DNA of 64,000 bases from LSCE01 sp050485425 (GTDB lineage: Bacteria > Pseudomonadota > Gammaproteobacteria > Nitrococcales > Aquisalimonadaceae). The position numbers and the translations under genes are program-made. Numbering within the stretch: position 1 is the stretch's first letter; each line of letters begins with the position of its first letter. The stretch spans positions 62,001 through 126,000 of the forward strand of contig JBJHBJ010000003.1 of NCBI GenBank assembly GCA_050485425.1, given 5' to 3'. This document shows positions 17,963-29,074 of the stretch, piece after piece. The notes under the pieces were generated by a model that searched no databases, was not told where the DNA came from, and saw only the letters and a list, made by a program, of their open reading frames with translations.

Positions 17963-19282
17963 CTATGTCCGCCGTCTGCGCTGGGAAGCAGGAGCCTTGG
18001 CATCACGTTCTCGCAGACGATCCAGGCGTTCCCTGATGCGAATTTCCAGGCCGCGGTCCACTGGCTGGTAGTAGCGACGGGGCCTCATGTCTTCCGGAAA
18101 GTAGTCCTCGCCCGCCGCGTAACCGTCCGGTTCGTCGTGGGCGTAACGGTAGCCCTGGCTGTAGCCCAGTTCCTTCATCAGCTTGGTGGGCGCATTGCGC
18201 AGGTGCAGGGGCACCTCCAGCGACCCGTTTTCGCGAGCGTCCTTCATGGCCAGGTTAAAAGCCTTGTACACCGCGTTGCTCTTGGGCACGGACGCCAGGT
18301 ACACCAGGGCGTGGGCAACCGCCAGCTCCCCTTCCGGGCTGCCCAGGCGCTCCTGCGTATCCCAGGCCGCCAGTGCCATCGGCAACGCCCTGGGGTCGGC
18401 ATTGCCGATGTCCTCCGAGGCCATCCGCACCACCCGCCGCGCGATATACAGCGGGTCGCAACCGCCGTCCAGCATGCGGCAGAACCAGTACAGCGTGGCA
18501 TCGGGGTCAGAGCCGCGCACGGACTTGTGCAACGCCGATATCTGGTCGTAGAACGCCTCGCCGCCCTTGTCGAAGCGTCGCATACCGGTGGCCGTGGTCT
18601 CATCCATGACCTGGTCGTCGATTTCCGCCTCGGCGAGGTCCGAGGCCACCTCCAGCAACGTCAGCGCGCGACGGGCATCGCCATCGGCCACCGCCACCAG
18701 CCGGGACAGAGCCGAGTCGGTGATCCGCAGGCCGCGTTCTCCCAGCCCCCGCTCCGTATCGGCAAGCGCTCGCCGGACCAGACCGGCGAGGTCGTCGTCG
18801 GTCAGCGCCCGCAGCACATAGGTACGCACGCGCGACAAAAGCGCGTTGTTCAGTTCGAACGAGGGGTTTTCCGTGGTGGCGCCGATGAAGATCAGCGTGC
18901 CGTCCTCCACGAAGGGCAGAAAGGCATCCTGCTGGCTCTTGTTGAAGCGATGTGCTTCATCCACGAACAGGACCGTCGCCACACCCTCTTCACGCACCGC
19001 CCGTGCCTTGTCCACTGCAGCACGAATGTCCTTCACCCCGCTCATCACCGCCGACAGGGTCAGGAACTGCGCCTGGCTCGCCTGGGCCACCAGCCTCGCC
19101 AGCGTGGTCTTGCCCGTCCCGGGCGGCCCCCAGAACACCATGGAGTGCGGATGGCCGGATTCGATGCTGCGCCGCAGAGCCGTTCCCGGACCCAGAATAT
19201 GCTGCTGGCCGATGAAATCCGCCAGTGATGCTGGCCGCATGCGGTCAGCAAGCGGCCGCAGCGCGGCTTCGGTGCCGGTCAC
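17963..19282 (-). CDS. rarA: Replication-associated recombination protein A (MgsA), AAA+ ATPase
   Basis: RarA acts at stalled replication forks and belongs to the clamp-loader clade of AAA+ ATPases. The 439-residue product has Walker A GPPGTGKTT (near 53), Walker B LFVDEAHRF (near 105), sensor SRVRTYVL, and the C-terminal tetramerisation part including FCRMLDGGCDPLYIARR. The GTG start at 19282 overlaps the lolA stop (GTGA), showing translational coupling. The lolA-rarA-serS order is the common gammaproteobacterial one. Confidence 0.95.
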   Translation of the reverse strand: MTGTEAALRPLADRMRPASLADFIGQQHILGPGTALRRSIESGHPHSMVFWGPPGTGKTTLARLVAQASQAQFLTLSAVMSGVKDIRAAVDKARAVREEGVATVLFVDEAHRFNKSQQDAFLPFVEDGTLIFIGATTENPSFELNNALLSRVRTYVLRALTDDDLAGLVRRALADTERGLGERGLRITDSALSRLVAVADGDARRALTLLEVASDLAEAEIDDQVMDETTATGMRRFDKGGEAFYDQISALHKSVRGSDPDATLYWFCRMLDGGCDPLYIARRVVRMASEDIGNADPRALPMALAAWDTQERLGSPEGELAVAHALVYLASVPKSNAVYKAFNLAMKDARENGSLEVPLHLRNAPTKLMKELGYSQGYRYAHDEPDGYAAGEDYFPEDMRPRRYYQPVDRGLEIRIRERLDRLRERDAKAPASQRRRRT

Positions 19283-19884
19283 TGGCCGACCACGTCCGCC
19301 CCTTCCGGGGGGGCGAACCGGAAGCGGTCCTGCGGAAAGGAGACATTCTGCCGCAGCTCACTCAGGGTCAGCTCATTCACCTGTCCGAGTCCGTCCTTGA
19401 CGATGATGCGGGACGGCAAGCCGTCCTTCATCATCAGGCGCACCTCGGTGACTTCCCAGCCGCTCTCTCGGGGCTCCATCAGAATCCACTCTCCGTCGGT
19501 ACTCAACGTGAACTGCTCCTCCAGGGAGTCCAGGTTGCCGCTCAACATCAGCGCCGGGCCGCTGCCCAGCACCTCATCCATCGGCCGTACGCTGACCTGC
19601 TCCAGGTCATGGTCATACACCCAGAGTCGCTCGCCATCGGCCACGATATCCTGAGGGAACGGCGTCTCGTACTCCCAGTGGAACCGATCAGGGCGCGCCA
19701 GCGCCAGCTTGCCTTCGCTGGTCTCCAGCACGCTTCCGCGCTCGTCCCGGGTTTCCTGGACGAACCGCCCCTCCAGCGTCTCCACCTGGAAGAAATAGCG
19801 CTCCAGGTCGGCGCGCGGATCAGCCTGGGCCAGCGCGGGCAGGAGCATGGCAATGGAAAGAACCAGACCGGAAATCTTGTACAT
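19279..19884 (-). CDS. lolA: Outer-membrane lipoprotein carrier protein LolA
   Basis: LolA is the periplasmic chaperone that carries lipoproteins from LolCDE to LolB at the outer membrane. Starting at the ATG at 19884 (AAGGAAGG upstream) it has 201 residues with a signal peptide, MYKISGLVLSIAMLLPALA, and probable cleavage after AQA. The mature part shows the family pattern of a lone hydrophobic β-barrel half with DRFHWEYETPFPQDIVADG and LPSRIIVKDGLGQ. It lies 102 bases after ftsK and overlaps rarA by four bases. Confidence 0.94.
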   Translation of the reverse strand: MYKISGLVLSIAMLLPALAQADPRADLERYFFQVETLEGRFVQETRDERGSVLETSEGKLALARPDRFHWEYETPFPQDIVADGERLWVYDHDLEQVSVRPMDEVLGSGPALMLSGNLDSLEEQFTLSTDGEWILMEPRESGWEVTEVRLMMKDGLPSRIIVKDGLGQVNELTLSELRQNVSFPQDRFRFAPPEGADVVGQ

Positions 19885-19986
19885 ACAGACCTTCCTTGAC
19901 GTGTTTGGCCCTGCATGGACCATGGCCGGAGCCGGCAGTTCCGGGCCCGGCCGGGAATCGCGATGCGCGGATCGGTCCGCGGCGGA

Positions 19987-22299
<2,313 letters not shown>

Positions 22300-22704
22300 G
22301 CGCAGCCAGACCTTCAGAATAAAGATGAAATTAAGTGGCTAAGTTACTATCCATGCGGAAAATTGCAATAAATCAAAGTCGTCGATCGGCGACAACAGCC
22401 GGCACACGCCGCACGGCAGTCCCGGTCTGTCCACGCCCACTCCGGTCGAACTCTGCGACCCTCGACGGGGTCTGCCATACCAGAAGCCCCGGGGCAAGCG
22501 CTGAAATAGTCACGCTGTCGGGCGTGGTGCGCAACGTCGTGTTCATTCCACGGTCAAGCGCCGCAGCAACACCGCATGATTGCTTCAGCGTTCCCAAGAC
22601 CACCGGATGGACGCGGGCATCTGCTTCCCGGAAGATGAAAGCCTTGCAGGAAGTACTGACGCATTCGTTCATGGTATCCCGTCGGCACCGGAAGTTTCGA
22701 ATCT
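22300..22704. other. 405-base divergent spacer between ftsK and the GNAT gene
   Basis: The first 75 bases next to ftsK are AT-rich (around 22320-22375) and probably hold the leftward ftsK promoter; TTGCAA at 22363-22368 could be its -35. The remainder is GC-richer. A leftward frame of 99 codons from the ATG at 22672 (MNECVSTSCKAF...) exists, but it resembles no family and its composition is unremarkable. I treat it as non-coding or at best an unverified small gene. No repeat or RNA gene was seen. Confidence 0.5.
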
Positions 22705-23883
22705 ATGCAGATACGCGTACTGAGCAGCCTGGAAGACATTGCTCCCGACACCTGGAACAGCCTTGCCGGTACGGACAACCCCTTTCTCAGCCACGCTTTC
22801 CTCTCCGGGCTTGAGCGGCACGGCACAGTCAGTCCGGAAAACGGCTGGCAGGCCTCGCATCTGCTGCTGGAAACCGACCAGGGGAACCTGCTGGCTGCCA
22901 TGCCGGCTTACCTCAAGGCCCACTCCTGGGGTGAGTTCGTTTTCGATTGGGCATGGGCAGATGCGTATGCCCGACACGGTCTGGATTACTATCCGAAGCT
23001 GATTGTCGGTGTCCCGTTCAGCCCCGTCAACGGTCCGCGACTACTCACCGCCGACGATATGGACCCGATCGAGGCCGGCCAGGCCCTGCAGCGGGGAGCC
23101 GAGGCGCTGTGCCGACAGCAGGGCTGGTCTTCGGCCCATTGCCTGTTCCCGGAGGAAACACTGGCACGGCAACTGGCGGAGCAAGGCTGGCTTCTCCGCT
23201 GCGGCACCCAGTTCCACTGGCACAACGCGGATTACAAGGATTTCGACCACTTTCTGGCGACCTTCAGCTCCAGGAAGCGCAAGAACGTACGTCGGGAGCG
23301 CAGGCTGGCACAACAGCAGGGCCTGGCTTTCCGCATGGTCCCGGGCAATCGGGTGAAAGAGGAACACTGGGCGGACTTTCACCGCCACTATGCCAAGACC
23401 TTTCATGAGCACGGGAATCTCCCGCTGATGTCAGAGGCCTTCTTCCAGGATCTCGGCCGGCGTCTGGGCGGGCAGGTATTGATGTCCCAGGCGCTGGCCG
23501 GCGACAGCCTGGTTGCCTCCGCCCTCTTCCTGCGCAGCGAGAGTACCCTCTACGGCCGCTATTGGGGTTGCGATACCGAACTGGACGGTGTGCATTTCGA
23601 AACCTGTTACTACCAGGGCATCGACTACTGCATTCAGCAAGGCCTGCGTCGATTCGAACCCGGCGCCCAGGGCGAGCACAAGATCGCCCGCGGCTTCATG
23701 CCGGTCACCACCTGGTCCGCCCACTGGATCGCCGACCCCCGCTTCCGCGACGCTATCGCCGACTTCCTGCGCCGTGAAACCCCGCTGGTGGAGCATTACC
23801 GACTGGAAATGGCGCGCCATGGCCCTTATAAAGACCAGGAAGCGAAGGTCGTAGCCTCTCAGCAGCTGACCGGTAGCCAATGA
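22705..23883 (+). CDS. GNAT-fold protein of the DUF482/COG3146 (FemAB-like) family
   Basis: This 392-residue cytoplasmic protein belongs to the peptidogalycan-biosynthesis-like DUF482 family, which has tandem GNAT folds like Fem aminoacyltransferases. Family landmarks include FSSRKRKNVRRERR (near 190), YGRYWGCDTELDGVHFETCYY (near 280; last Y not essential) and GAQGEHKIARGFMP (near 320). The start at ATG 22705 is supported by the conserved N-terminal region. Its stop overlaps the aat start, so it is coupled to aat and bpt. The substrate is unknown; the link with the two aminoacyl-transferases is suggestive only. Confidence 0.85.
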   Translation: MQIRVLSSLEDIAPDTWNSLAGTDNPFLSHAFLSGLERHGTVSPENGWQASHLLLETDQGNLLAAMPAYLKAHSWGEFVFDWAWADAYARHGLDYYPKLIVGVPFSPVNGPRLLTADDMDPIEAGQALQRGAEALCRQQGWSSAHCLFPEETLARQLAEQGWLLRCGTQFHWHNADYKDFDHFLATFSSRKRKNVRRERRLAQQQGLAFRMVPGNRVKEEHWADFHRHYAKTFHEHGNLPLMSEAFFQDLGRRLGGQVLMSQALAGDSLVASALFLRSESTLYGRYWGCDTELDGVHFETCYYQGIDYCIQQGLRRFEPGAQGEHKIARGFMPVTTWSAHWIADPRFRDAIADFLRRETPLVEHYRLEMARHGPYKDQEAKVVASQQLTGSQ

Positions 23884-24623
23884 TGCGGCAACAGCGCCTG
23901 TACTGGTTGAGCGAACAGGACGAAACCCTCTTCCCGCCGGTGGAGACCGCCCTGCGGCACCCCAACGGCCTGATCGCGGTGGGCGGCAACCTCAGCCCCC
24001 AGAGACTGATCAATGCCTACCGGCAGGGCATCTTTCCCTGGTACGAGGAAGGGCAGCCCATCCTCTGGTGGTCTCCGGATCCGCGCGCACTCCTCTACCC
24101 CGAGCGCCTGCGTGTCACCCGCAGCCTGCGCAAACGCCTGCGCAACGGCGGCTTCCGGGTCACGCTGGACCAGGCCTTCGGCGAGGTGATCTCCGCCTGC
24201 GCAGCCCCGCGCGACGGAGCCCAGGGAACCTGGATAACAGCAGATATGCAGTCGGCCTACGAACGGCTGCATGCCCTGGGCCTGGCACACTCCGTGGAGG
24301 TCTGGGAGGATAACCGGCTGGTCGGGGGCCTGTACGGCGTGGCTCAGGGACGGGTCTTTTTCGGTGAATCCATGTTCAGCCGCCGAGCCGATGCGTCCAA
24401 GATTGCCCTGGTCTGGCTCTGCCGCCAGTTGCAGCATTGGGGCTACGCGTTTCTGGACTGCCAGGTCAGTTCCGGCCACCTGGCCTCGCTGGGCGCGGAG
24501 GACGTTCCGCGCCGGCGCTTTATCCGGGAACTGCAGCACGCCCTGGAACAGCCGCGCGAAGCGCAGCACTGGTCATTCGATGCCGATCTTCATCCCTTCA
24601 ACGACAGCGCCGGCACACCATGA
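23880..24623 (+). CDS. aat: Leucyl/phenylalanyl-tRNA-protein transferase
   Basis: Aat adds Leu or Phe from charged tRNA to the N terminus of proteins starting with Arg or Lys, creating primary N-degrons for ClpS. The 247-residue product shows the family blocks GLIAVGGNLSPQRLINAYRQ (near 31), GIFPWYEEGQPILWWSPDPR (near 51) and VFFGESMFSRRADASKIAL (near 160). It starts at the ATG overlapping the preceding stop and ends in an ATGA overlap with bpt, so the three genes are translationally coupled. Confidence 0.96.
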   Translation: MMRQQRLYWLSEQDETLFPPVETALRHPNGLIAVGGNLSPQRLINAYRQGIFPWYEEGQPILWWSPDPRALLYPERLRVTRSLRKRLRNGGFRVTLDQAFGEVISACAAPRDGAQGTWITADMQSAYERLHALGLAHSVEVWEDNRLVGGLYGVAQGRVFFGESMFSRRADASKIALVWLCRQLQHWGYAFLDCQVSSGHLASLGAEDVPRRRFIRELQHALEQPREAQHWSFDADLHPFNDSAGTP

Positions 24624-25351
24624 ACGAGGCGGGAGCACCACCGGACGGGAAACGGCAACTCTGGCTCTACGCCACCGGCGAGCACGCCTGCTCCTATCTG
24701 GATGACCGGATCGCCCGGACCGTTTTCGCCGACCCGGAATATCCGATGAACAACCGGCTCTACGGCGCCCTCCTGCGGCAGGGCATGCGGCGCAGCGGCA
24801 GCTTTGTATACCAGCCTGGCTGCCCGGCGTGCAGCGCCTGCAAGTCCCTGCGCATTCCGGTGGACCGCTTCACTCCGAATCGCAGCCAGCGCCGCTGCTG
24901 GAAAAGCAACCGCGACGTCAGGGTGGTTCCGCGCCCCGCCATGTATGCCGACGAGCATTTTCGCCTCTACCAGCATTACCTGCGCAACCGGCATCCCGGC
25001 AGCGGCATGGACGCCCCCGAGCCCGAAAAGTACATGGAGTTCCTGACTGCCCGCTGGTCGGACACCCGTTTCTACGAGTTTCGCGCAGGCCGCGACCTGC
25101 TCGCCGTGGCCGTCACCGATGTGGTGGCGGACGGCCTCTCCGCCGTCTACACGTTTTTCAATCCGGCGCTGAAGGCGCGCAGCCTCGGAACCCTGGGCAT
25201 ACTGTGGCAGATTGAGGAGGCCCGGCGCCTCGACCTGCCCTACGTTTACCTGGGCTACTGGATTGCCGAAGCCGACAGCATGCGCTACAAGGCACACTTC
25301 CGCCCCGCGGAAGTCTACGTCGCAGGGCGCTGGCAAACCCTGGACCGATGA
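24620..25351 (+). CDS. bpt: Aspartate/glutamate leucyltransferase (arginyltransferase homologue)
   Basis: Bpt transfers Leu from Leu-tRNA to N-terminal Asp or Glu, feeding these proteins into the ClpS/ClpAP pathway. The 243-residue product has the N-terminal cysteine cluster YQPGCPACSACKSLRIPV (near 61-78) and the ATE-type C terminus with VYLGYWIAEADSMRYKAHF. It starts at ATG 24620, overlapping the aat stop by four bases. Older annotation calls this family arginyl-tRNA-protein transferase; bacterial members near aat are generally leucyl-specific, which I infer here. Confidence 0.94.
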   Translation: MNEAGAPPDGKRQLWLYATGEHACSYLDDRIARTVFADPEYPMNNRLYGALLRQGMRRSGSFVYQPGCPACSACKSLRIPVDRFTPNRSQRRCWKSNRDVRVVPRPAMYADEHFRLYQHYLRNRHPGSGMDAPEPEKYMEFLTARWSDTRFYEFRAGRDLLAVAVTDVVADGLSAVYTFFNPALKARSLGTLGILWQIEEARRLDLPYVYLGYWIAEADSMRYKAHFRPAEVYVAGRWQTLDR

Positions 25352-25483
25352 CCCTCTGCCGGCCGGTTCGCGCGCCCCATCCCCCGCAGAAGCCGCCCGC
25401 GAGCAGGCGGTGGTGATCGCGAAGTCGGGTACCGCTCAACCGGCGCAGGGACGCCGCCCGCAGTGCCGGCAATCGAGGAAATT

Positions 25484-25492
25484 TGCTAGAAT
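25484..25492 (+). promoter_or_regulatory. Extended -10 promoter of infA
   Basis: TGCTAGAAT supplies an extended -10 (TGn plus TAGAAT) about 65 bases before the infA ATG, in a locally AT-rich stretch. The matching -35 position has no good hexamer, consistent with an extended -10 promoter. Confidence 0.5.
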
Positions 25493-25558
25493 CTTGATTT
25501 TTCTTTCAATGGCGGGGATAGTCCCGCTCTGGATGCACAGCAAGGAGTTACTGACTGA

Positions 25559-25777
25559 ATGGCTCGTGAAGACCATATCAAGATGCAGGGCAAGGTCGTC
25601 GACACCCTGCCCAACACCATGTTCCGGGTGGAGCTGGAGAACGGTCACGTCGTGACCGCCCACATCTCCGGCAAAATGCGCAAGCATTACATCCGCATTC
25701 TCACCGGTGACACCGTTACCGTTGAACTGACTCCCTACGACCTGAGCAAAGGTCGCATCACCTACCGCGCTCGCTGA
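25559..25777 (+). CDS. infA: Translation initiation factor IF-1
   Basis: IF-1 binds the ribosomal A site during initiation and assists IF-2 and IF-3. The 72-residue product is an S1/OB-fold protein of the canonical length; MAREDHIKMQGKVVDTLPNT and the ending DLSKGRITYRAR leave no doubt. AAGGAG lies upstream. It is in its common location between the aat/bpt genes and clpA, which converges on it. Confidence 0.98.
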   Translation: MAREDHIKMQGKVVDTLPNTMFRVELENGHVVTAHISGKMRKHYIRILTGDTVTVELTPYDLSKGRITYRAR

Positions 25778-25870
25778 TCCCCTGCTTTTCACCTGCAAGC
25801 TGTTCTACATGACCGCACGAGGCGGCCCGGGCGCCGGCCTGAACCAGGCACACCTGCGGCTGCGAGGGGC

Positions 25871-25916
25871 AAGAAAATGCAACGGGCCGACTTCAGCGCT
25901 TCCCTGAAGCCGGCCC
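25871..25916 (-). terminator. Intrinsic terminator of clpA
   Basis: Reading leftward after the clpA stop, GGGCCGGCTTCAG and CTGAAGTCGGCCC form a 13-bp stem (one G-U pair in RNA) around a seven-base loop. It is followed by GTTGCATTTTCTT. On the plus strand the hairpin has a mismatch and lacks a T-tail, so it mainly serves clpA. Confidence 0.7.
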
Positions 25917-25931
25917 AGGCCGTCGGGGCCG

Positions 25932-28205
25932 TCAGTGCATGGCCTCGGGCTCACGGACGAACTGGAACACCAGTTCGTCCTGCTCCGCGCGGACGATAAC
26001 CTCACCGCCGCCGGCAAGCTTGCCGAACAGCAGCTCTTCGGCCAGCGGCTTGCGGATTTTGTCCTGGATAAGCCTGGACATCGGCCGCGCACCCATCTTC
26101 GGATCGTAGCCATGCTCCGCCAGCCAGTCGCGGGCAGCCTCGTCGACTTTCAGCTCCACTTGCTTCTCGGCCAGTTGCAGGGAGAGCTCTTCGACGAACT
26201 TGTCCACCACGCGGCGTACCGTCACCGGCTCCAGCCCGTTGAACTGGATGATGGCGTCCAGCCGGTTACGGAACTCGGGCGTAAAGGCCTTGCGGATTGC
26301 CTCCATGCCGTCCTTGGTGTGGTCCTGCGTGGTGAAGCCGATGGACCGCCGGCTCATGTCTTCGGCACCGGCATTGGTGGTCATCACCAGAATCACGTTG
26401 CGGAAATCCGCCTTGCGACCGTTGTTGTCGGTCAGGGTGCCATGGTCCATGACCTGCAGCAGCAGGTTGAACACGTCCGGGTGCGCCTTCTCGATCTCGT
26501 CCAGCAACACCACCGAATACGGGTGCTTGATCACTTCCTCGGTCAGCAGCCCCCCCTGATCGAAACCAACATACCCCGGAGGGGCGCCGATCAGCCTTGA
26601 GACGGTGTGGCGCTCCATGTACTCCGACATATCGAAGCGAATCAACTCAACCCCCAGCAAGCTGGCAAGCTGACGTGTCACTTCTGTCTTGCCGACACCG
26701 GTCGGACCGGCGAACAGGAAGCTGCCGGTCGGCTTCTGCGGGGCCGCCAGTCCGGCACGGGACATCTTGATGGTGGACGCCAGCGCCTCGATGGCGTGGT
26801 CCTGTCCGTAGATCAGCGCCTTCAGGTCGCGATCGAGCGTCTCCAGGATCTGCATGTCGGAACTGGAGACACGCTTCGGCGGGATGCGCGCCATGCTGGC
26901 AATCACGGTTTCGATGTCAACCACACCGATGGATTTCTTCTGCCGGGAAGGCGGCAGCAGATTGAGGCGGGCACCGGCCTCGTCGATCACGTCGATGGCC
27001 TTGTCCGGCAGCCTGCGGTCGTTGAGATGCTTGCCTGCCAACTCAGCCGCCGCGCGCAGCGCCGGATCGGTGTACTTGACCTTGTGATGCTCCTCGAAGC
27101 GGGATTTCAGCCCCTTCAGGATGCGGTAGGTATCGGCAACGCTGGGTTCCGGCACGTCGATCTTCTGGAACCGCCGCGCCAGCGCGCGATCCTTTTCGAA
27201 GATACCCCGATACTCCTGATACGTCGTCGAACCGATGCACTTGAGCTCGCCGCTGGCCAGTACCGGCTTGATCAGATTGCTGGCATCCATGACACCGCCG
27301 CTGGCGGCACCCGCACCGATGATGGTGTGGATCTCGTCGATGAACAGCACGGCTCCCGGGGTCTTCTGCAATTGCTTGATCAGGCCCTTCAGCCGCTTCT
27401 CGAAATCGCCCCGGTACTTGGTACCTGCTACCAGTGCCCCGAGGTCCAGCGAGTAGATCACGGACTTCTTCAGCACATCCGGCACTTCGCCTTCGATGAT
27501 CAGCTTCGCCAGGCCCTCGGCGATCGCGGTCTTGCCGACGCCGGCCTCGCCCACATAGAGCGGGTTGTTCTTGCGGCGGCGGCAGAGAACCTGGATGGTG
27601 CGGTCCACTTCCGCCTGACGGCCGATCAGCGGGTCGATCTGGCCCTTCCGCGCCTTCTCGTTCAGGTTGACGGCGAAGCTTTCCAGCGGCGACTTGCTCG
27701 CGCCCGCGTCGCCGGCCTCCTCGTCGCTTTCCACGCTGCCGGGGTGCGCCTGGCCGGGCGCCTCGTCGTCGGACACCTTGGAAATTCCGTGGGATACGTA
27801 GTTCACCACGTCCAGACGGGTAATGCTCTGCTTGTGCAGAAAATACACCGACTGGGACTCCTGCTCGCTGAAGATCGCCACCAGCACGTTCGCCCCGGTC
27901 ACCTCCTTGATGCCGGCGGACTGCACATGCAGGATCGCCCGCTGCAGCACCCGCTGGAAACCGAGTGTGGGCTGTGTCTCACGGCTGTCGTCCGGAGGCA
28001 GCAGCGGTGTGGTTTCCTCCAGAAACGCTTCCAGCTCCTGCTTCAGCTGTACCAGATCCGCCCCACAGGCCTTCAACACGCCGACAGCGGTCGGGTTGTC
28101 CGTCAGGGCCAGCAACAGGTGTTCCACGGTGAGAAATTCGTGCCGCTTTTCCCTCGCCTCCTTGAAGGCCAGATTCAGCGTGAACTCCAGTTCTTTACTC
28201 AACAT
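25932..28205 (-). CDS. clpA: ATP-dependent Clp protease ATP-binding subunit ClpA
   Basis: ClpA is the AAA+ unfoldase that works with ClpP and receives N-degron substrates from ClpS. The 757-residue product has the Clp N domain (residues 1-140, docking site for ClpS), a D1 ATPase with GEAGVGKTAIAEGL (near 218) and a D2 ATPase with GPTGVGKTEVTRQL (near 495). The ClpP-contact loop reads IGF rather than the more usual IGL. It is transcribed after clpS, 98 bases away. clpP is not in the window. Confidence 0.96.
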   Translation of the reverse strand: MLSKELEFTLNLAFKEAREKRHEFLTVEHLLLALTDNPTAVGVLKACGADLVQLKQELEAFLEETTPLLPPDDSRETQPTLGFQRVLQRAILHVQSAGIKEVTGANVLVAIFSEQESQSVYFLHKQSITRLDVVNYVSHGISKVSDDEAPGQAHPGSVESDEEAGDAGASKSPLESFAVNLNEKARKGQIDPLIGRQAEVDRTIQVLCRRRKNNPLYVGEAGVGKTAIAEGLAKLIIEGEVPDVLKKSVIYSLDLGALVAGTKYRGDFEKRLKGLIKQLQKTPGAVLFIDEIHTIIGAGAASGGVMDASNLIKPVLASGELKCIGSTTYQEYRGIFEKDRALARRFQKIDVPEPSVADTYRILKGLKSRFEEHHKVKYTDPALRAAAELAGKHLNDRRLPDKAIDVIDEAGARLNLLPPSRQKKSIGVVDIETVIASMARIPPKRVSSSDMQILETLDRDLKALIYGQDHAIEALASTIKMSRAGLAAPQKPTGSFLFAGPTGVGKTEVTRQLASLLGVELIRFDMSEYMERHTVSRLIGAPPGYVGFDQGGLLTEEVIKHPYSVVLLDEIEKAHPDVFNLLLQVMDHGTLTDNNGRKADFRNVILVMTTNAGAEDMSRRSIGFTTQDHTKDGMEAIRKAFTPEFRNRLDAIIQFNGLEPVTVRRVVDKFVEELSLQLAEKQVELKVDEAARDWLAEHGYDPKMGARPMSRLIQDKIRKPLAEELLFGKLAGGGEVIVRAEQDELVFQFVREPEAMH

Positions 28206-28303
28206 GCGCTCTCACCTCACCTAGGGTAGGTACACTGCGGGGCCGGTACACCATCGGACCCGGAACATCCACGACGGTTCCTTGGACTCCCGCCGCGGCA
28301 ATT

Positions 28304-28624
28304 TCAGGCCTCCTCCATCGTGCAGAGCAGCGGGTGCTGATGCTGTCTGGAATAATCGTTCACCTGCTCGACCTTGGTCTCGGCGACATCCCTTGAGAAC
28401 ACACCACAGACCCCATGACCTCGAGTATGCACCTGAAGCATCACCTGCGTCGCCTTGGACCGATCCATGCTGAAAAACATCTCCAGGATCTCCACGACGA
28501 ATTCCATCGGCGTGTAATCATCATTCAGCAGGATGACCTTGTAGAGCGGCGGACGCTTGAGCTTCGGCTTTGCCTCCTGCACCGCAAGCCCGTCGTCATT
28601 CTGCCTCCTCCGTTCGTCACTCAT
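28304..28624 (-). CDS. clpS: ClpA adaptor protein ClpS
   Basis: ClpS recognises proteins with N-terminal Leu, Phe, Tyr or Trp and hands them to ClpAP. The 106-residue product has a flexible N-terminal tail, then YKVILLNDDYTPMEFVVEIL (near 28-47) with the Asn-Asp-Asp substrate-binding residues, and VHTRGHGVCGVF (near 66) with the conserved binding-pocket histidine. It lies immediately upstream of clpA and completes the N-degron pathway with aat and bpt. Confidence 0.97.
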   Translation of the reverse strand: MSDERRRQNDDGLAVQEAKPKLKRPPLYKVILLNDDYTPMEFVVEILEMFFSMDRSKATQVMLQVHTRGHGVCGVFSRDVAETKVEQVNDYSRQHQHPLLCTMEEA

Positions 28625-29074
28625 GACTGCTGTTGTCCATCTGCCAAGCGCGGCCGTCGCCGACGGCGCGATTACCCATTCTCCGGGGGAAGCCGGCCGG
28701 AGCTGTGCCCGGTTACTCCCACCAACTCATAGCATGCCGTATCGGCAGGGAACGGGACATCAGTCTCACTTCGGCGACCACCCCTCCGAAGCGGGACCTG
28801 TGTCACCCGTTACTGGAATTCTAGAAACTGCCGTACTGCTCTGCCAATCCGGTCCGACGAACATCCACCCCGATTGTTCCGGGAATTGCCCGTCGTTCCC
28901 TAGGCTTCAGATTGGGGCAGTGCAGCAATAATCAATGGCTGTGCGGGAAGTGCGCGCGAATTCCGCTGCCGTCCGCGCCTTCCCGGCTCGTGGCTACCTC
29001 TGGCAAGCGCCGCTGCAAGTGGGCACAATGCTTTCTCGCGGCGAAAGCCGGAACCATTCAGGACGAGGACAGCA
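28625..29074. other. 450-base divergent spacer between clpS and ribA
   Basis: I see no gene with coding character here. Frames reading into ribA from 28912 and 28935 are spurious. I looked for an FMN riboswitch because ribA follows, and found none of its conserved boxes. The segment must contain the promoters of clpS (leftward) and ribA (rightward). GGACGAGGACAGC just before 29075 supplies the ribA ribosome-binding region. No tRNA or repeat was found. Confidence 0.5.

Noticed and set aside
22373..22672. 99-codon leftward gene in the ftsK spacer
   Set aside because: No recognisable family; composition and position do not distinguish it from a chance frame, so it is mentioned only in the spacer note.
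22676..22700. tRNA-like T-loop (GTTTCGAATC)
   Set aside because: No acceptor stem, anticodon arm or CCA could be fitted around it.
28625..29074. FMN riboswitch upstream of ribA
   Set aside because: None of the conserved RFN boxes could be found.
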